From Dehalococcoidia bacterium (GTDB lineage Bacteria; Chloroflexota; Dehalococcoidia; DSTF01; JACRBR01), in the NCBI GenBank assembly GCA_021462855.1, contig JAJTXQ010000029.1, forward strand, positions 1 through 55,505: a stretch of DNA of 55,505 bases, in the 5' to 3' direction. This document shows positions 7,284 through 15,223 of the stretch, piece by piece (the first letter of the stretch is position 1; the number at the start of each line of letters is the position of its first letter). The notes below the pieces were generated by a model. It searched no databases and had not been told where the DNA came from. It saw only the letters and a program-made list of their open reading frames with translations. The position numbers were made by a program, and so were the translations under genes.

Positions 7284-8050
7284 ATCCCGTTGTCGCGCAG
7301 GAACGCCAGCACGGCCTCGTTGAACTGCGCCGGTTGGTACAGGTTCACGGCGTGTCCTGCCTGCTCAATGACGGCCTTGCGCGCGTTCGGGATCTTCGCC
7401 GCCATGTACTCGCCGCCGGCCTTGTACCGCTCATCGTCTGCGCCGAGCACGATCAGCGTCGGCACATCGATCCGCTCCAGGTGCTCCATCACCTTCGCAT
7501 CGCGCTGCGTGAGGATGCCGCGGCCGGCAAACGCCAGCCCCTGCGCCGAGCGCTGGTACCGCTTCGTCGCATCGATCTCGATGCCGCGGCCGAGGCCGTC
7601 GAGCCCCCGCTCCTCGAACCGCTTCGCGTAGCCGATGGAGAAGTCGTTCCAGCCGGCGCGCGCCTCGTCCTTGCGGTAGCCCGGGCCGGTGTTGCACAGG
7701 ATGAGCGCCCGCACCATCTCCGGGTGCGCCAGCTGGAACTCGAGCGACAGGTAGCCACCCAGCGAAAGCCCGCCGACCACCGCGCGACTGATCCCGAGAT
7801 GGCGCAGCAGCGACGCCATGTCCTCGATCGTCAGCTTCTCGGTGTACTGCTCCTGCGACGGCGGGCTGTCCGTGCCGCCGTGCCCGCGCATGTCCCAGCC
7901 GATGACGCGGTAGGCGCTCAGCGCCTCGAACTGCGGGTTCCACATCTGCAGCGATGCGGCGAACGCGTGGGTGAGCAGGATCGGCGCACCCGCCGGGTCG
8001 CCGTGCTCCTCGTAGTTGACGTGGATCCCGTTGAGTTCAACGACCGGCAT
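7280..8050 (-). CDS. Alpha/beta hydrolase
   Basis: This 256-residue alpha/beta hydrolase is close to 3-oxoadipate enol-lactonase-like enzymes. The oxyanion-hole strand is LLTHAFAAS, the nucleophile elbow is GGLSLGGYL, the acid is in VLGADDERY, and the catalytic His is in EQAGHAVNLYQP. ATG 8050 is chosen over the upstream start because AGGCAGGGGAC precedes it and the protein then begins with MPVVELNGIHVNYEEHG. It is convergent with, and overlaps by four bases, the SIS gene. The substrate cannot be told from sequence. Confidence 0.85.
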   Translation of the reverse strand: MPVVELNGIHVNYEEHGDPAGAPILLTHAFAASLQMWNPQFEALSAYRVIGWDMRGHGGTDSPPSQEQYTEKLTIEDMASLLRHLGISRAVVGGLSLGGYLSLEFQLAHPEMVRALILCNTGPGYRKDEARAGWNDFSIGYAKRFEERGLDGLGRGIEIDATKRYQRSAQGLAFAGRGILTQRDAKVMEHLERIDVPTLIVLGADDERYKAGGEYMAAKIPNARKAVIEQAGHAVNLYQPAQFNEAVLAFLRDNGI

Positions 8051-8130
8051 GTCCCCTGCCTTGCTTCGCGCGCGACGGCGCATCTTCGCGCACGACAGGG
8101 CGGCGCACAAACCCGCGCTACACTGGCGCG

Positions 8131-9291
8131 ATGACCCGCCCGGCCGATGAATTCGCCTCCATCACCGAGTCGGCGCCGCTCGTCGCCGAGCTCCGCGAAC
8201 GCATCCGCAGCGGCGGGCCGGTGACGTTCCGCGCGTTCATGGAGGCGGCGCTCTACCACCCGCGCCACGGCTACTACCGCACGCAGGACGCGCCGACGAG
8301 CCGTGGCGGCGATTATGTCACGAGCCCGGAGGTCCACCCCATCTTCGGCGCGCTCGTCGCCAGGCAGCTCATCGAGATGTACGACGCGATGTCTCGCCCG
8401 GTGCGCTTCGATGTCGTCGAGCAGGGCGCCGGACGAGGCGTGCTCGCGCGCGACATCCTGCGCTCGCCGGCCGCGCACGATGATGCGTTCGGCCGCGCGC
8501 TCGTCTACACCATCATCGAGCCGGTCGCGCGGCTGCGCGAGATCCAGCGCGCCACGCTCGCCGACGCCGGCATCGACGCGGCGCGGGTGCGCTGGGCCGG
8601 CGCGCTGCCGTCGCGCATCGAGGGCTGCCTGCTGACCAACGAGCTGCTCGACGCGTTCCCCGTGCACCGCGTCGTCCGCCGCGACGGCGACCTGCGGGAG
8701 GTCTGTGTCGGGCTCGATGGCGACAGCTTTGTCGACGTCGAATGCGCGCCGTCGACGCCCGCGCTGGCGGCGTACTTCGACGAGATCGGCATCGTGCCCG
8801 GCGACGGCTGCGTCGCCGAGGTGAACCTCGACACGCCGCTCTGGATCGAGGGGGTCGCCGCGGCGGTCGAGCGCGGCTACGTGCTGACGTTCGACTACGG
8901 CTACGAGGCGACAGCGCTGTACGCCCCGTGGCGCCGCGACGGCACGCTGCTCTGCTTCTATCGCCAGTCGGCGAGCAGCGCCCCCTACCAGCGCATCGGC
9001 AAGCAGGACATGACGGCGAGCGTTGACTTCACCACGCTGCGCCGCGCCGGCGAGCGCGCCGGCCTCCGCACGCTCGCCACGACGGACCAGTCGTCGTTCC
9101 TCGTCAGGCTGGGCATCGGCGAAGGCGTTGCGAGCGTCGCCCGCGACCGGCCCGGCGAACTCGCCGAGTACTTCGCCCGGCGCAACGTCGTGCTCGACCT
9201 CATCGACCCGGGCAAGCTCGGACGGATCACGGTGCTGCTCCAGGGCAAGGGCGTGCCCGACACCGCCCTGCGGGGCTTCCGCGATGACTGA
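8131..9291 (+). CDS. MidA/NDUFAF7-family SAM-dependent methyltransferase
   Basis: This 386-residue protein of the COG1565 family (DUF185) is homologous to NDUFAF7/MidA, which dimethylates an arginine of a complex I subunit in mitochondria. Recognisable parts are FMEAALYHPRHGYY near the N-terminus, GDYVTSPEVHPIFGALVARQL, and the SAM-binding segment VVEQGAGRGVLARDIL. Start ATG 8131 lies six bases after TACACT (8119-8124), so the mRNA is probably leaderless. A role in respiratory complex I maturation in this organism is inferred from the eukaryotic homologue only. Confidence 0.85.
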   Translation: MTRPADEFASITESAPLVAELRERIRSGGPVTFRAFMEAALYHPRHGYYRTQDAPTSRGGDYVTSPEVHPIFGALVARQLIEMYDAMSRPVRFDVVEQGAGRGVLARDILRSPAAHDDAFGRALVYTIIEPVARLREIQRATLADAGIDAARVRWAGALPSRIEGCLLTNELLDAFPVHRVVRRDGDLREVCVGLDGDSFVDVECAPSTPALAAYFDEIGIVPGDGCVAEVNLDTPLWIEGVAAAVERGYVLTFDYGYEATALYAPWRRDGTLLCFYRQSASSAPYQRIGKQDMTASVDFTTLRRAGERAGLRTLATTDQSSFLVRLGIGEGVASVARDRPGELAEYFARRNVVLDLIDPGKLGRITVLLQGKGVPDTALRGFRDD

Positions 9292-9405
9292 CGCCGCCCG
9301 GCGACTGTCCCCGGCGTCGTCGTCGCCCTCGCCATCCACGCCTGGACAGGCGCGCCGTGGCATCCGCGTCCGCCCGCACGGCTTTGCGCACCCCCGGCGC
9401 GTTCT

Positions 9406-9433
9406 TTGGACAGCCGCGCGCAGACGGTAGAAT
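9406..9433 (+). promoter_or_regulatory. Sigma70-type promoter for the GNAT-PhzF operon
   Basis: TTGGAC at 9406-9411 and TAGAAT at 9428-9433 are separated by 16 bases. The start site would be near 9440, giving a leader of about 50 bases with CGGAGG before GTG 9493. The 200-base gap after the MidA gene holds nothing else that I can read. Confidence 0.55.
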
Positions 9434-9492
9434 CAGCGACCAACCCGCGGCCAGGAGCGGGCCGTATCGCCCGCCGCGCTCGGAGGCCCCGC

Positions 9493-9987
9493 GTGAGCGA
9501 CACGACCATCCGTCCGATCGACTTTGACCGCGATGTCCACGCGCTCAACTCGTTCCTCAACGAGCGCGACCGGATGCGCCTCGACCACTGCAGAGTCGCG
9601 GTCGATGACGGCGACTGCTTCATCTTCGTCGCCGAACAGGCTGGCAACGTCGTCGGCTGGGTCGTCGTCCACACGTCCTACCGCGACGACCAGGACTGGG
9701 TCCCGGACCCGGACGGCCGTTCCTTCCAGCAGGGCGACAATGCGTACGTCGAGAACATCGAGGTCACGGCGCGGGCGCGCAGCGGCGGTGTCGGGCGCAT
9801 GCTGCTGGAGGCGGCGCAGGCGGAGGCGCGCGGCCGCGGCAAGACGTCGCTCTGGCTGCACACGAGCGAGAACAACGTGATGGCGCACAGGGTCTTCGAC
9901 CGCGCGGGCTGGAAGCACGAACGCACGGTCAACCCGCCGTGGCGCCCGAACATCCGCATGCGCATCTACAGGAAGGCGCTGGCATGA
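9493..9987 (+). CDS. GNAT-family N-acetyltransferase
   Basis: This 164-residue acetyltransferase has the acetyl-CoA core NAYVENIEVTARARSGGVGRMLLEAAQAEARGRG (motif A with the R/Q-x-x-G-x-G/A-type loop), followed by LWLHTSENNVMAHRVFDRAGW, typical of GNAT motif B. GTG 9493 is used because CGGAGG precedes it and the protein then begins SDTTIRPIDF. The stop overlaps the next start in ATGA, so it heads a tightly coupled four-gene operon. The acceptor substrate is unknown. Confidence 0.85.
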   Translation: MSDTTIRPIDFDRDVHALNSFLNERDRMRLDHCRVAVDDGDCFIFVAEQAGNVVGWVVVHTSYRDDQDWVPDPDGRSFQQGDNAYVENIEVTARARSGGVGRMLLEAAQAEARGRGKTSLWLHTSENNVMAHRVFDRAGWKHERTVNPPWRPNIRMRIYRKALA

Positions 9988-10190
9988 AGAGAACGTTCCT
10001 CCGCGCGCTGCTCGTGAACGCCGCGCTCCAGTTCGCGGTCACGCGCCATCGCGCCGGTCACGCGATCTACGAGGGCGAGGCGGAGGCGATGTGGCTTCGC
10101 TACCCCGCCGTCGTGCTGCTCAACACGATCTCCTGGACGCTGCTGCTCGCGATCGCGGGCCGCGCCGCGCGCACCATCCGCGCCGGATGA
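9984..10190 (+). CDS. Small membrane protein of unknown function
   Basis: This 68-residue protein has one clear hydrophobic helix near the C-terminus (YPAVVLLNTISWTLLLAIAG) and a weaker N-terminal one (FLRALLVNAALQFAV). I do not recognise a family. It overlaps the upstream GNAT gene (ATGA) and the downstream PhzF gene (ATGA), so translation is coupled on both sides. That spacing, more than its sequence, is the argument that it is a real gene. Confidence 0.65.
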   Translation: MKRTFLRALLVNAALQFAVTRHRAGHAIYEGEAEAMWLRYPAVVLLNTISWTLLLAIAGRAARTIRAG

Positions 10191-11053
10191 TCCGGCGGCG
10201 CATCCGCCACGTCGACGCGTTCACCGAAACGCCGCTCGAAGGCAACCCCGCCGCCGTCGTCGACGGCGACGGCATCGCGCCGGACGTGATGCAGCGCATC
10301 GCGCGCAACCAGAAGCTTTCCGAGACGGTGTTCCTCCTGCCGCCGGAGTCCGCCGAGGACCACGCCCGCATGCGCATCTTCACGCCGGTCGTCGAGCTGC
10401 CGTTTGCCGGGCACCCGACCGTCGCCGCCGCGCACGTGCTGGTCAGTGAAGCGCTCGTGCCACTCCCGCCGGACGCGACGCTGCGCCTCGAGTGCGGCGC
10501 GGGCGTCATCCCCGTGCACGTCGCCGGCGACCCGCCGCTGTACACGATGACCCAGGTCGCGCCGGCGTTCGCGCCCGCAACCGCCACCCACGGCGAGATC
10601 GCGCGCTGGGTCGGGCTTGCGGCCGCGGATGTCGTCCTCGCCGAGGTCGTGGACACCGGCATACCGTGGCTCGTCGTGCAACTCGCATCGCTCGAAGCGA
10701 TGATGCGCGTCCGGCCCGATTTCTCGGCGATGGGCGATGCCGAGGTGTCGTACTTCTGCATCGGCGCGCAGTCACCCGGCGTGCAGGTCCATGTGCGGAC
10801 GTTCGTCCCGGGCGGCGGCATTCCCGAGGACCCCGTCACCGGCAGCGCGAACGGCTGCATCGGCGCGCTCGTCGCGAAGCACGCGCTGCTGCCGGAGACC
10901 GCCGGCGAGATCGCCTACGCCGCCGAGCAGGGCGCCGAGATGGGCCAGCCCGGCCGCGTGTCCGTGCGCGTCAGCGACGGCGGCCGCACCGTGCGCGTCG
11001 GCGGCCATGCCGTCACGGTGCTGACCGGCGAGATCACGGTCCCCGAGGGATGA
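10187..11053 (+). CDS. PhzF-family isomerase/epimerase-like protein
   Basis: This 288-residue protein of the PhzF (diaminopimelate epimerase fold) family shows the HVDAFTETPLEGNPAAVV start, NQKLSETVFLLP (the catalytic Glu region), RIFTPVVELPFAGHPTVAAAHVL, and EDPVTGSANGCIG in the second half, all hallmark segments. PhzF itself isomerises trans-2,3-dihydro-3-hydroxyanthranilate in phenazine synthesis, but most family members are of unknown substrate and no phenazine genes are nearby. It starts inside the stop of the small membrane protein and its own stop overlaps the next start. Confidence 0.9.
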   Translation: MIRRRIRHVDAFTETPLEGNPAAVVDGDGIAPDVMQRIARNQKLSETVFLLPPESAEDHARMRIFTPVVELPFAGHPTVAAAHVLVSEALVPLPPDATLRLECGAGVIPVHVAGDPPLYTMTQVAPAFAPATATHGEIARWVGLAAADVVLAEVVDTGIPWLVVQLASLEAMMRVRPDFSAMGDAEVSYFCIGAQSPGVQVHVRTFVPGGGIPEDPVTGSANGCIGALVAKHALLPETAGEIAYAAEQGAEMGQPGRVSVRVSDGGRTVRVGGHAVTVLTGEITVPEG

Positions 11054-11646
11054 GCGTCGCGGCGATCCTCATCGCGGCCGCGGCGACGACGCCCGGCTTC
11101 GACGCGCCGCTCCCGTTGCTGCCGTTCGGCGACGACGAGACGCTCGCCGAGTTCCACGTGCGGCAGATCCTCGACGCGGGCGTACGCGACATCGAGATCG
11201 TGCTCGGCGACGACGCCGCGCGCATCATCCCGCTGATCGCGCGCGATAACGTCGAGCCGGTGCCATCATCGACCGCGGCGGGGCCTGCTGCGTGGCTGCG
11301 CGCGGGCGCGGGCGCGACGCTCCGCGGCGCCGGTACGGCGCTCGTCATCGACATCGCGACGCCGCGCACGGCCGCGTTCCTCCGCGCGCTGCTCGACGCG
11401 CACGCGGCGGCCGGAGCCGACGTCACCCGCCCGTCGCACGCAGGCACGCCCGGCGAACCCTGGGTCACCGCCGAACCCGCGCTCGCCGCCCTCCGCAACG
11501 CCCGCGGCGACGCACCGACGCTCGCCGCCGCGGTCGAGCGCTGCACCGGCGTTGCGCGCGTCGCCGAAACCCGCGACGCGCAGGCGTTGCTCCGGATCGA
11601 TTCGCTGGAGTCGTACGAGTCGATTCGCGCGGCGCTCGGCGGCTGA
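11050..11646 (+). CDS. Degenerate MobA-like nucleotidyltransferase fold protein
   Basis: This 198-residue protein resembles the NTP-transferase (MobA/IspD-like) fold: AAILIAAAATTPGFDAPLPLLPFGDDETLAEFHVRQILDAGVRDIEIVLGD has the spacing of the usual first half. The signature GxSxRMGxxK nucleotide-binding loop is replaced by AATTPGFDAP, so catalysis is doubtful. It may be a regulatory or inactive relative. It overlaps the PhzF gene by four bases and ends the operon that starts with the GNAT gene. Confidence 0.55.
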   Translation: MSVAAILIAAAATTPGFDAPLPLLPFGDDETLAEFHVRQILDAGVRDIEIVLGDDAARIIPLIARDNVEPVPSSTAAGPAAWLRAGAGATLRGAGTALVIDIATPRTAAFLRALLDAHAAAGADVTRPSHAGTPGEPWVTAEPALAALRNARGDAPTLAAAVERCTGVARVAETRDAQALLRIDSLESYESIRAALGG

Positions 11647-11756
11647 CGGCGCCTGAGTGCCAGGACCACATGACCGGGCGTAGGGGCAGTGAAGCGGGGC
11701 AGCTGCGCGCTCGGGGCCCTTCGCATCGCACACAGAGGTCTTATTTGCGGGGCCGG

Positions 11757-12935
11757 TCACACCACCGGTTCGGGCAACAGGCGCGCGAACACTTCGTTGC
11801 TCAGCAGCAAGCCCCGCGGCGTGAGACGCACGTGCGTCGCCGTGCGCTCGATGATGCCGTTGGCGACGAACTCGTCGAGCACGGCGCCGTACACGTCGTC
11901 GACCGCTCGGCCGTGGCGCGCGCGGAACGCAGCGAGCGACACGCCGTCCAGCAAGCGCAGACCGAGGATCATCGTGTCGGCCATCGCCGTCTCGGGCGTC
12001 ACCGTCTCGCCGGCGACGACGTGGCGCATCGACCGGCGCTCGCCCCCTTCGGCCAGCGATTCGCCGACGAGCTCGACGTAGCGGTTCGGCAGCAGCACGT
12101 TCGAGAAGCGCACGCCGTCGAAGTACGAATGCGCGCCCGCCCCGAGGCCGAGATATTCGCGGTTCTGCCAGTACACCAGGTTGTGACGGCAGCGGTGGCC
12201 CGGGCGGGCCCAGTTCGAGATCTCGTAGTGCTCGCGCCCCGCGCCCGCCATGCGCTCGCACGTCCACTCGTAGTGGTCGGCCTGTGCGTCCGGGTCCGGC
12301 GGCGTCACGCGGCCGCGGGCGACATCGCGCGCGAGCGCCGTGCCGTCCTCGATCGTCAGCGCGTACATCGAAAGGTGCTCCGGCCCGAGCCGCAGCGCCT
12401 CCTCGAGGTTGCGCTTCCACGCTTCGAGCGGTTGCTCCGGCAGCCCGTAGATCAGGTCGAGGTTGACGTTGTCGAAGCCGGCCTCACGCGCGGCCGCGAA
12501 CGCCTCCCGCGCGTCGTCGCCGGAATGGATGCGGTCCAGCGCCACCAGCTCCTCGTCGTCGAACGACTGCACGCCGATGGAGATGCGGTTGAAGCCGGCG
12601 TCCCGCAACGCGCGCAGGTACTCCGTCGTAATGCTGCCCGGGTTCGCCTCCAGCGCGACCTCAGCGTCCGGCGCGACATCGAACGTCGCGCGCAGCCCTT
12701 CGAGGATCTTGCGCATCTCCTCGGGCGGGTTGAGGCTCGGCGTGCCGCCCCCGAAAAACACGGGGTCGATGCGCCGGCCGCGCGCAGCCGCGCGCCACAG
12801 CGACGCCTCGCGCAGTAGCACGTCGCCGTACTCGGGGATCATGTGCTCGTGGCCGGCGTACGAGTTGAAGTCGCAGTAGCCGCACTTCGCCGTACAGAAC
12901 GGGATGTGGATATAGAGTCCGATGGGTTCGCGCAC
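11757..12935 (-). CDS. hemW: HemW-family radical SAM protein
   Basis: This 392-residue radical SAM protein, often misnamed oxygen-independent coproporphyrinogen III oxidase, carries CTAKCGYC (Cys14, Cys18, Cys21) after LYIHIPF. Further typical segments are FFGGGTPSL, LEANPGSI, RISIGVQSFDD and NVNLDLIYGLPEQ. HemW binds haem and is thought to act as a haem chaperone to respiratory enzymes. I prefer GTG 12935 (MREPIGLYIHIPFC) over GTG 12950 because a TAGGAT hexamer (12941-12946, minus strand) sits five bases upstream and homologues begin close to this point. Confidence 0.85.
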   Translation of the reverse strand: MREPIGLYIHIPFCTAKCGYCDFNSYAGHEHMIPEYGDVLLREASLWRAAARGRRIDPVFFGGGTPSLNPPEEMRKILEGLRATFDVAPDAEVALEANPGSITTEYLRALRDAGFNRISIGVQSFDDEELVALDRIHSGDDAREAFAAAREAGFDNVNLDLIYGLPEQPLEAWKRNLEEALRLGPEHLSMYALTIEDGTALARDVARGRVTPPDPDAQADHYEWTCERMAGAGREHYEISNWARPGHRCRHNLVYWQNREYLGLGAGAHSYFDGVRFSNVLLPNRYVELVGESLAEGGERRSMRHVVAGETVTPETAMADTMILGLRLLDGVSLAAFRARHGRAVDDVYGAVLDEFVANGIIERTATHVRLTPRGLLLSNEVFARLLPEPVV

Positions 12936-12965
12936 GTCTGATCCTAGCACGCGCCGTGCGCCCGG

Positions 12966-13847
12966 CTACGTTGCCGCGGCGAGCCAACCGGCAGCAAGCG
13001 CCACCGCGCCGATGCCGAGCAGCGCAAACGCTGCTGTCGCCCGCCCGCGCACCGAAAGCGCCGCGCTCACGGCCAGCACGATCAGCCCGGCGGCGAGCGT
13101 CGGCGCATACACGCGCCAGTCGTAGCGCACGAGGGGCGCGATCGCCGCGCTCAGCGCGAGCGCCCCGCCGAACGCCGCCCACGCCACGGCCGCCGCGCCG
13201 CGTTCACCAAGCGCGTGCGCCATGCCGCGCACGCCCTGCGCCGCGTCCTCCTCGATGTCCGGCGCCGTGTTCGCCAGGTGGATCGCCACGCCGACCAGCG
13301 AGCCGAGCGGCATGAGCCACCACAGCACGTCTTCCCACGCGCCCAGCGCCGCCCACACCCACATCGGCAGCAGCGGGATGGCGAGCGCGAAGGGCAGCGC
13401 GCTCAGCGGCGTCCGCTTGAGGCGCAGGTCGTACACGAGGCCGCACGCTGTCCCGGCCACCGTGAGCGCGAACCCCGCCGCGCCAAGCGTCGCCGCCAGC
13501 CCCAGCATCGCGACAAGCAGCGATGCCGCGAGCGCCCGCGCCTCGCCCGGATGAACCGTGCCCGCAACAAGCGGCTTCCACGGCTTGGTCGCGGCGTCCA
13601 ACTCACGGTCACACAGGTCATTGACTATCCCGATCGCGGCCTGCGCGCAGAACATCACGGCCATCATGCGCGTCAGAAGCCACGCCGGCGGCGCGCCACC
13701 GGATGCGACAAACGACAGCGCGGCGACCGCGCACGTGTTGAGCAATGTCGGGAACGGGTGGATGATCCGCGCCGCCCGGGCGGCGTCGCGCCAGCGCGCC
13801 GGCGAGTGCGCGAGCGGTGGCGCGATGCGGCGAGGCGGCGCGTTCAT
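12966..13847 (-). CDS. UbiA-family prenyltransferase
   Basis: This 293-residue membrane enzyme has about eight hydrophobic helices. The first Asp-rich motif is NDLCDRELD (Asn76 to Asp84) and the second region has LANTAPDIEED, the pattern for Mg-prenyl diphosphate binding in UbiA enzymes. Members attach isoprenoid chains to aromatic or other acceptors (quinones, haem O, chlorophylls, archaeal-type lipids). The acceptor here is not evident. GGAGCTGCC precedes the ATG. It lies 30 bases upstream of hemW on the same strand and may be transcribed with it. Confidence 0.82.
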   Translation of the reverse strand: MNAPPRRIAPPLAHSPARWRDAARAARIIHPFPTLLNTCAVAALSFVASGGAPPAWLLTRMMAVMFCAQAAIGIVNDLCDRELDAATKPWKPLVAGTVHPGEARALAASLLVAMLGLAATLGAAGFALTVAGTACGLVYDLRLKRTPLSALPFALAIPLLPMWVWAALGAWEDVLWWLMPLGSLVGVAIHLANTAPDIEEDAAQGVRGMAHALGERGAAAVAWAAFGGALALSAAIAPLVRYDWRVYAPTLAAGLIVLAVSAALSVRGRATAAFALLGIGAVALAAGWLAAAT

Positions 13848-13943
13848 GGCAGCTCCGGGCGCTACCCCGCATCGTACTACGCCGTCCGAAGCGCGACATG
13901 GAACGACGCCGCATAAACTTGTCGGCGTGTATCGGTGACCCCC

Positions 13944-13973
13944 TTGACAGCCTTTCGGACAACGTCATATCGT
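13944..13973 (+). promoter_or_regulatory. Promoter of the pyrE-like leader transcript
   Basis: Consensus TTGACA (13944-13949) and TATCGT (13968-13973) are spaced by 18 bases. The start site would be near 13980, 288 bases before the orotate phosphoribosyltransferase start. This is one of the best -35 boxes in the window. Between 13848 and 13943 I see nothing beyond the start region of the divergent UbiA gene. Confidence 0.6.
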
Positions 13974-14032
13974 GGATCCAGCCCGATCCGGACGGGCCAT
14001 GAGCAAATCCTAGTTCAGCCAGGAGGTGCCTC

Positions 14033-14074
14033 ATGAACAACCGCATCCGCTGGGGTGTCTGGCAGGTTGACTGA
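14033..14074 (+). CDS. Putative 13-residue leader peptide with two Trp
   Basis: ATG AAC AAC ... TGA encodes MNNRIRWGVWQVD, preceded by a near-perfect AGGAGGTGCCTC ribosome-binding site at 14021-14027. TGG codons lie at 14051-14053 and 14060-14062. A strong hairpin begins four bases after the stop and a terminator-like hairpin precedes the next gene. This layout is that of an attenuation leader peptide. Two Trp in 13 residues is suggestive of a tryptophan sensor, but the downstream gene looks like pyrimidine salvage or synthesis, so the signal is uncertain. Confidence 0.5.
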   Translation: MNNRIRWGVWQVD

Positions 14075-14077
14075 GCG

Positions 14078-14102
14078 GCCCTGTCTGGCACTCAGGCAGG
14101 GC
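14078..14102 (+). promoter_or_regulatory. Leader hairpin directly after the leader peptide
   Basis: A 10-bp stem (14078-14087 with 14093-14102, one G-U) closes a five-base loop. The 3' arm sequence CAGGCAGG occurs again at 14111-14118, so the 5' arm has an alternative partner. A ribosome halted in the leader peptide would cover part of this stem. Confidence 0.5.
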
Positions 14103-14228
14103 GCGCCGACCAGGCAGGCTCCACGTTGCGATAGGCATCCGGGACGTCTGATGAACGTATTTCCCAGCCATCGAGGGGGTTACCCATCCGGCAGCCTGCA
14201 CGACATCCGGAGTTGAAAACGCTCCCAG

Positions 14229-14256
14229 AAAGGCCCTCCCTCGCGGAAGGCCTTTT
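14229..14256 (+). terminator. Attenuator-type terminator before the pyrE-like gene
   Basis: Bases 14229-14239 pair with 14245-14255 (10 pairs, one C-A mismatch) around loop CTCGC, followed by a short T run. It ends 11 bases before the start codon, so it can only act to stop leader transcripts. Upstream CGAGGGGG (14172-14179) can pair with 14236-14243, which would break this hairpin. The two forms are mutually exclusive, as in classical attenuators. Confidence 0.55.
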
Positions 14257-14267
14257 CCGTTGACCGA

Positions 14268-14921
14268 ATGAGCGAAGCGCCACTCACCAGTCAATCGAAC
14301 CTCTGGCTCGCCGAGACGCTCTGGCGCCTCGGGGCTGTGCAGTTCGGCGACTTCACGCTCGGGCGCACGACCGTCCACTCGCCGATCTACGTGAACCTGC
14401 GCCTGCTCATCGCCCACCCCACCGCCCTGGCCCGCGCGGCGCACATCCTGCAGCAAGAGGTCCAGACGTTGCAGGCGATGCGCAACCCGCAAGTCGAGCC
14501 GTTCGACATCGTGTGCGGGGTCCCGTTCGGGGGCCTCATCATCGGGCAGGCGTACTCGCTCGCGTCGAAGACGCCGCTCATCTACCCGCATCCGCGCACC
14601 GACGACCTCGGCACCGACGTCGAAGGCATCTACCACCCGAGCCAGACGGCGCTGATCATGGACGACCTGATCACCGGCGGCGGCAGTATCGTCCTCGCGG
14701 CGAACCGCCTGCGCGATGAGGGGCTGTTCGTCCGCGATGCCGTCGTGCTGTTCGACCGCCAGTCCGGCGGCCGCGCGCGGCTCGAAGAGGCGGGCATTCG
14801 CCTGGTGGCGGTGCTGACGATGGAGGTGCTGCTCACCTACCTGAAGATGAGCGGCAAGATCGCCGGCGACTGGTATCGCCGAAGCATGGAGTTCCTCGAG
14901 TCGGGGCAAGGACGCGCCTAG
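14268..14921 (+). CDS. pyrE: Orotate phosphoribosyltransferase-like protein
   Basis: This 217-residue type I phosphoribosyltransferase transfers phosphoribosyl from PRPP to orotate in UMP synthesis. The PRPP loop is TALIMDDLITGGGS (127-140), with SPIYVNLRLLIAHP near the N-terminus and FDIVCGVPFGGLIIGQAYSLASKTPLIYPH as in PyrE-type proteins. The orotate specificity is inferred from the overall pattern. The gene is preceded by a 290-base leader with a short peptide and terminator, and its stop overlaps the convergent HTH gene by four bases. Confidence 0.8.
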   Translation: MSEAPLTSQSNLWLAETLWRLGAVQFGDFTLGRTTVHSPIYVNLRLLIAHPTALARAAHILQQEVQTLQAMRNPQVEPFDIVCGVPFGGLIIGQAYSLASKTPLIYPHPRTDDLGTDVEGIYHPSQTALIMDDLITGGGSIVLAANRLRDEGLFVRDAVVLFDRQSGGRARLEEAGIRLVAVLTMEVLLTYLKMSGKIAGDWYRRSMEFLESGQGRA

Positions 14922-15133
14922 AGCAGGCGGCGGATCGGCTTGCGGCCGGGCCGCGGGTCGTAGTTGGACTTGAACATCTCGAGCTTGTCGCGCTCGATCA
15001 GGTACTTCCCCGCGAAGAGCACCGCCGGCACCTTCTTCTGTTTGATCAGCCGGCGCAGACTCTGCGGGTGGATTCCGAGCAGACGCGCCGCTTCAACCAG
15101 GTCCAGGTAGTTCTCGAACGGGCTCGTGACCAT
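14918..15133 (-). CDS. Small excisionase/MerR-type DNA-binding protein
   Basis: This 71-residue protein matches the helix-turn-helix excisionase-type domain: YLDLVEAARLLGIHPQSLRRLIKQKKVPAVLFAGKYLIERDKLEMF, with the recognition helix and the wing that reads KVPAVLFAGKYLI. It ends in a basic tail. Such proteins bind DNA as small regulators or recombination directionality factors; no integrase is nearby, so a regulator is more likely. ATG 15133 is chosen; an in-frame GTG at 15142 directly abuts a TAGTAT hexamer. Confidence 0.75.
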   Translation of the reverse strand: MVTSPFENYLDLVEAARLLGIHPQSLRRLIKQKKVPAVLFAGKYLIERDKLEMFKSNYDPRPGRKPIRRLL

Positions 15134-15223
15134 GGCGCCCACATACTAAGATGCGTTATCAGATGACTAAATATAGCACGCCGGTCAACCACAGTGGAAG
15201 TTTCCTCGGCACACGGTCTTATG
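15134..15223 (-). promoter_or_regulatory. AT-rich promoter/operator region upstream of the HTH gene
   Basis: This short region is much richer in A+T than its surroundings. On the minus strand it holds TATATT and TAGTAT hexamers suitable as -10 boxes. AGATG occurs twice, 13 bases apart from start to start (on the plus strand at 15149 and 15162), and may be an operator half-site pair for the HTH protein. It is also the only gap after the selB stop. Confidence 0.35.

Noticed and set aside
13980-14267. T-box riboswitch before the pyrE-like gene
   Set aside because: The conserved T-box antiterminator sequence and specifier loop are not present. The layout fits a peptide attenuator better.
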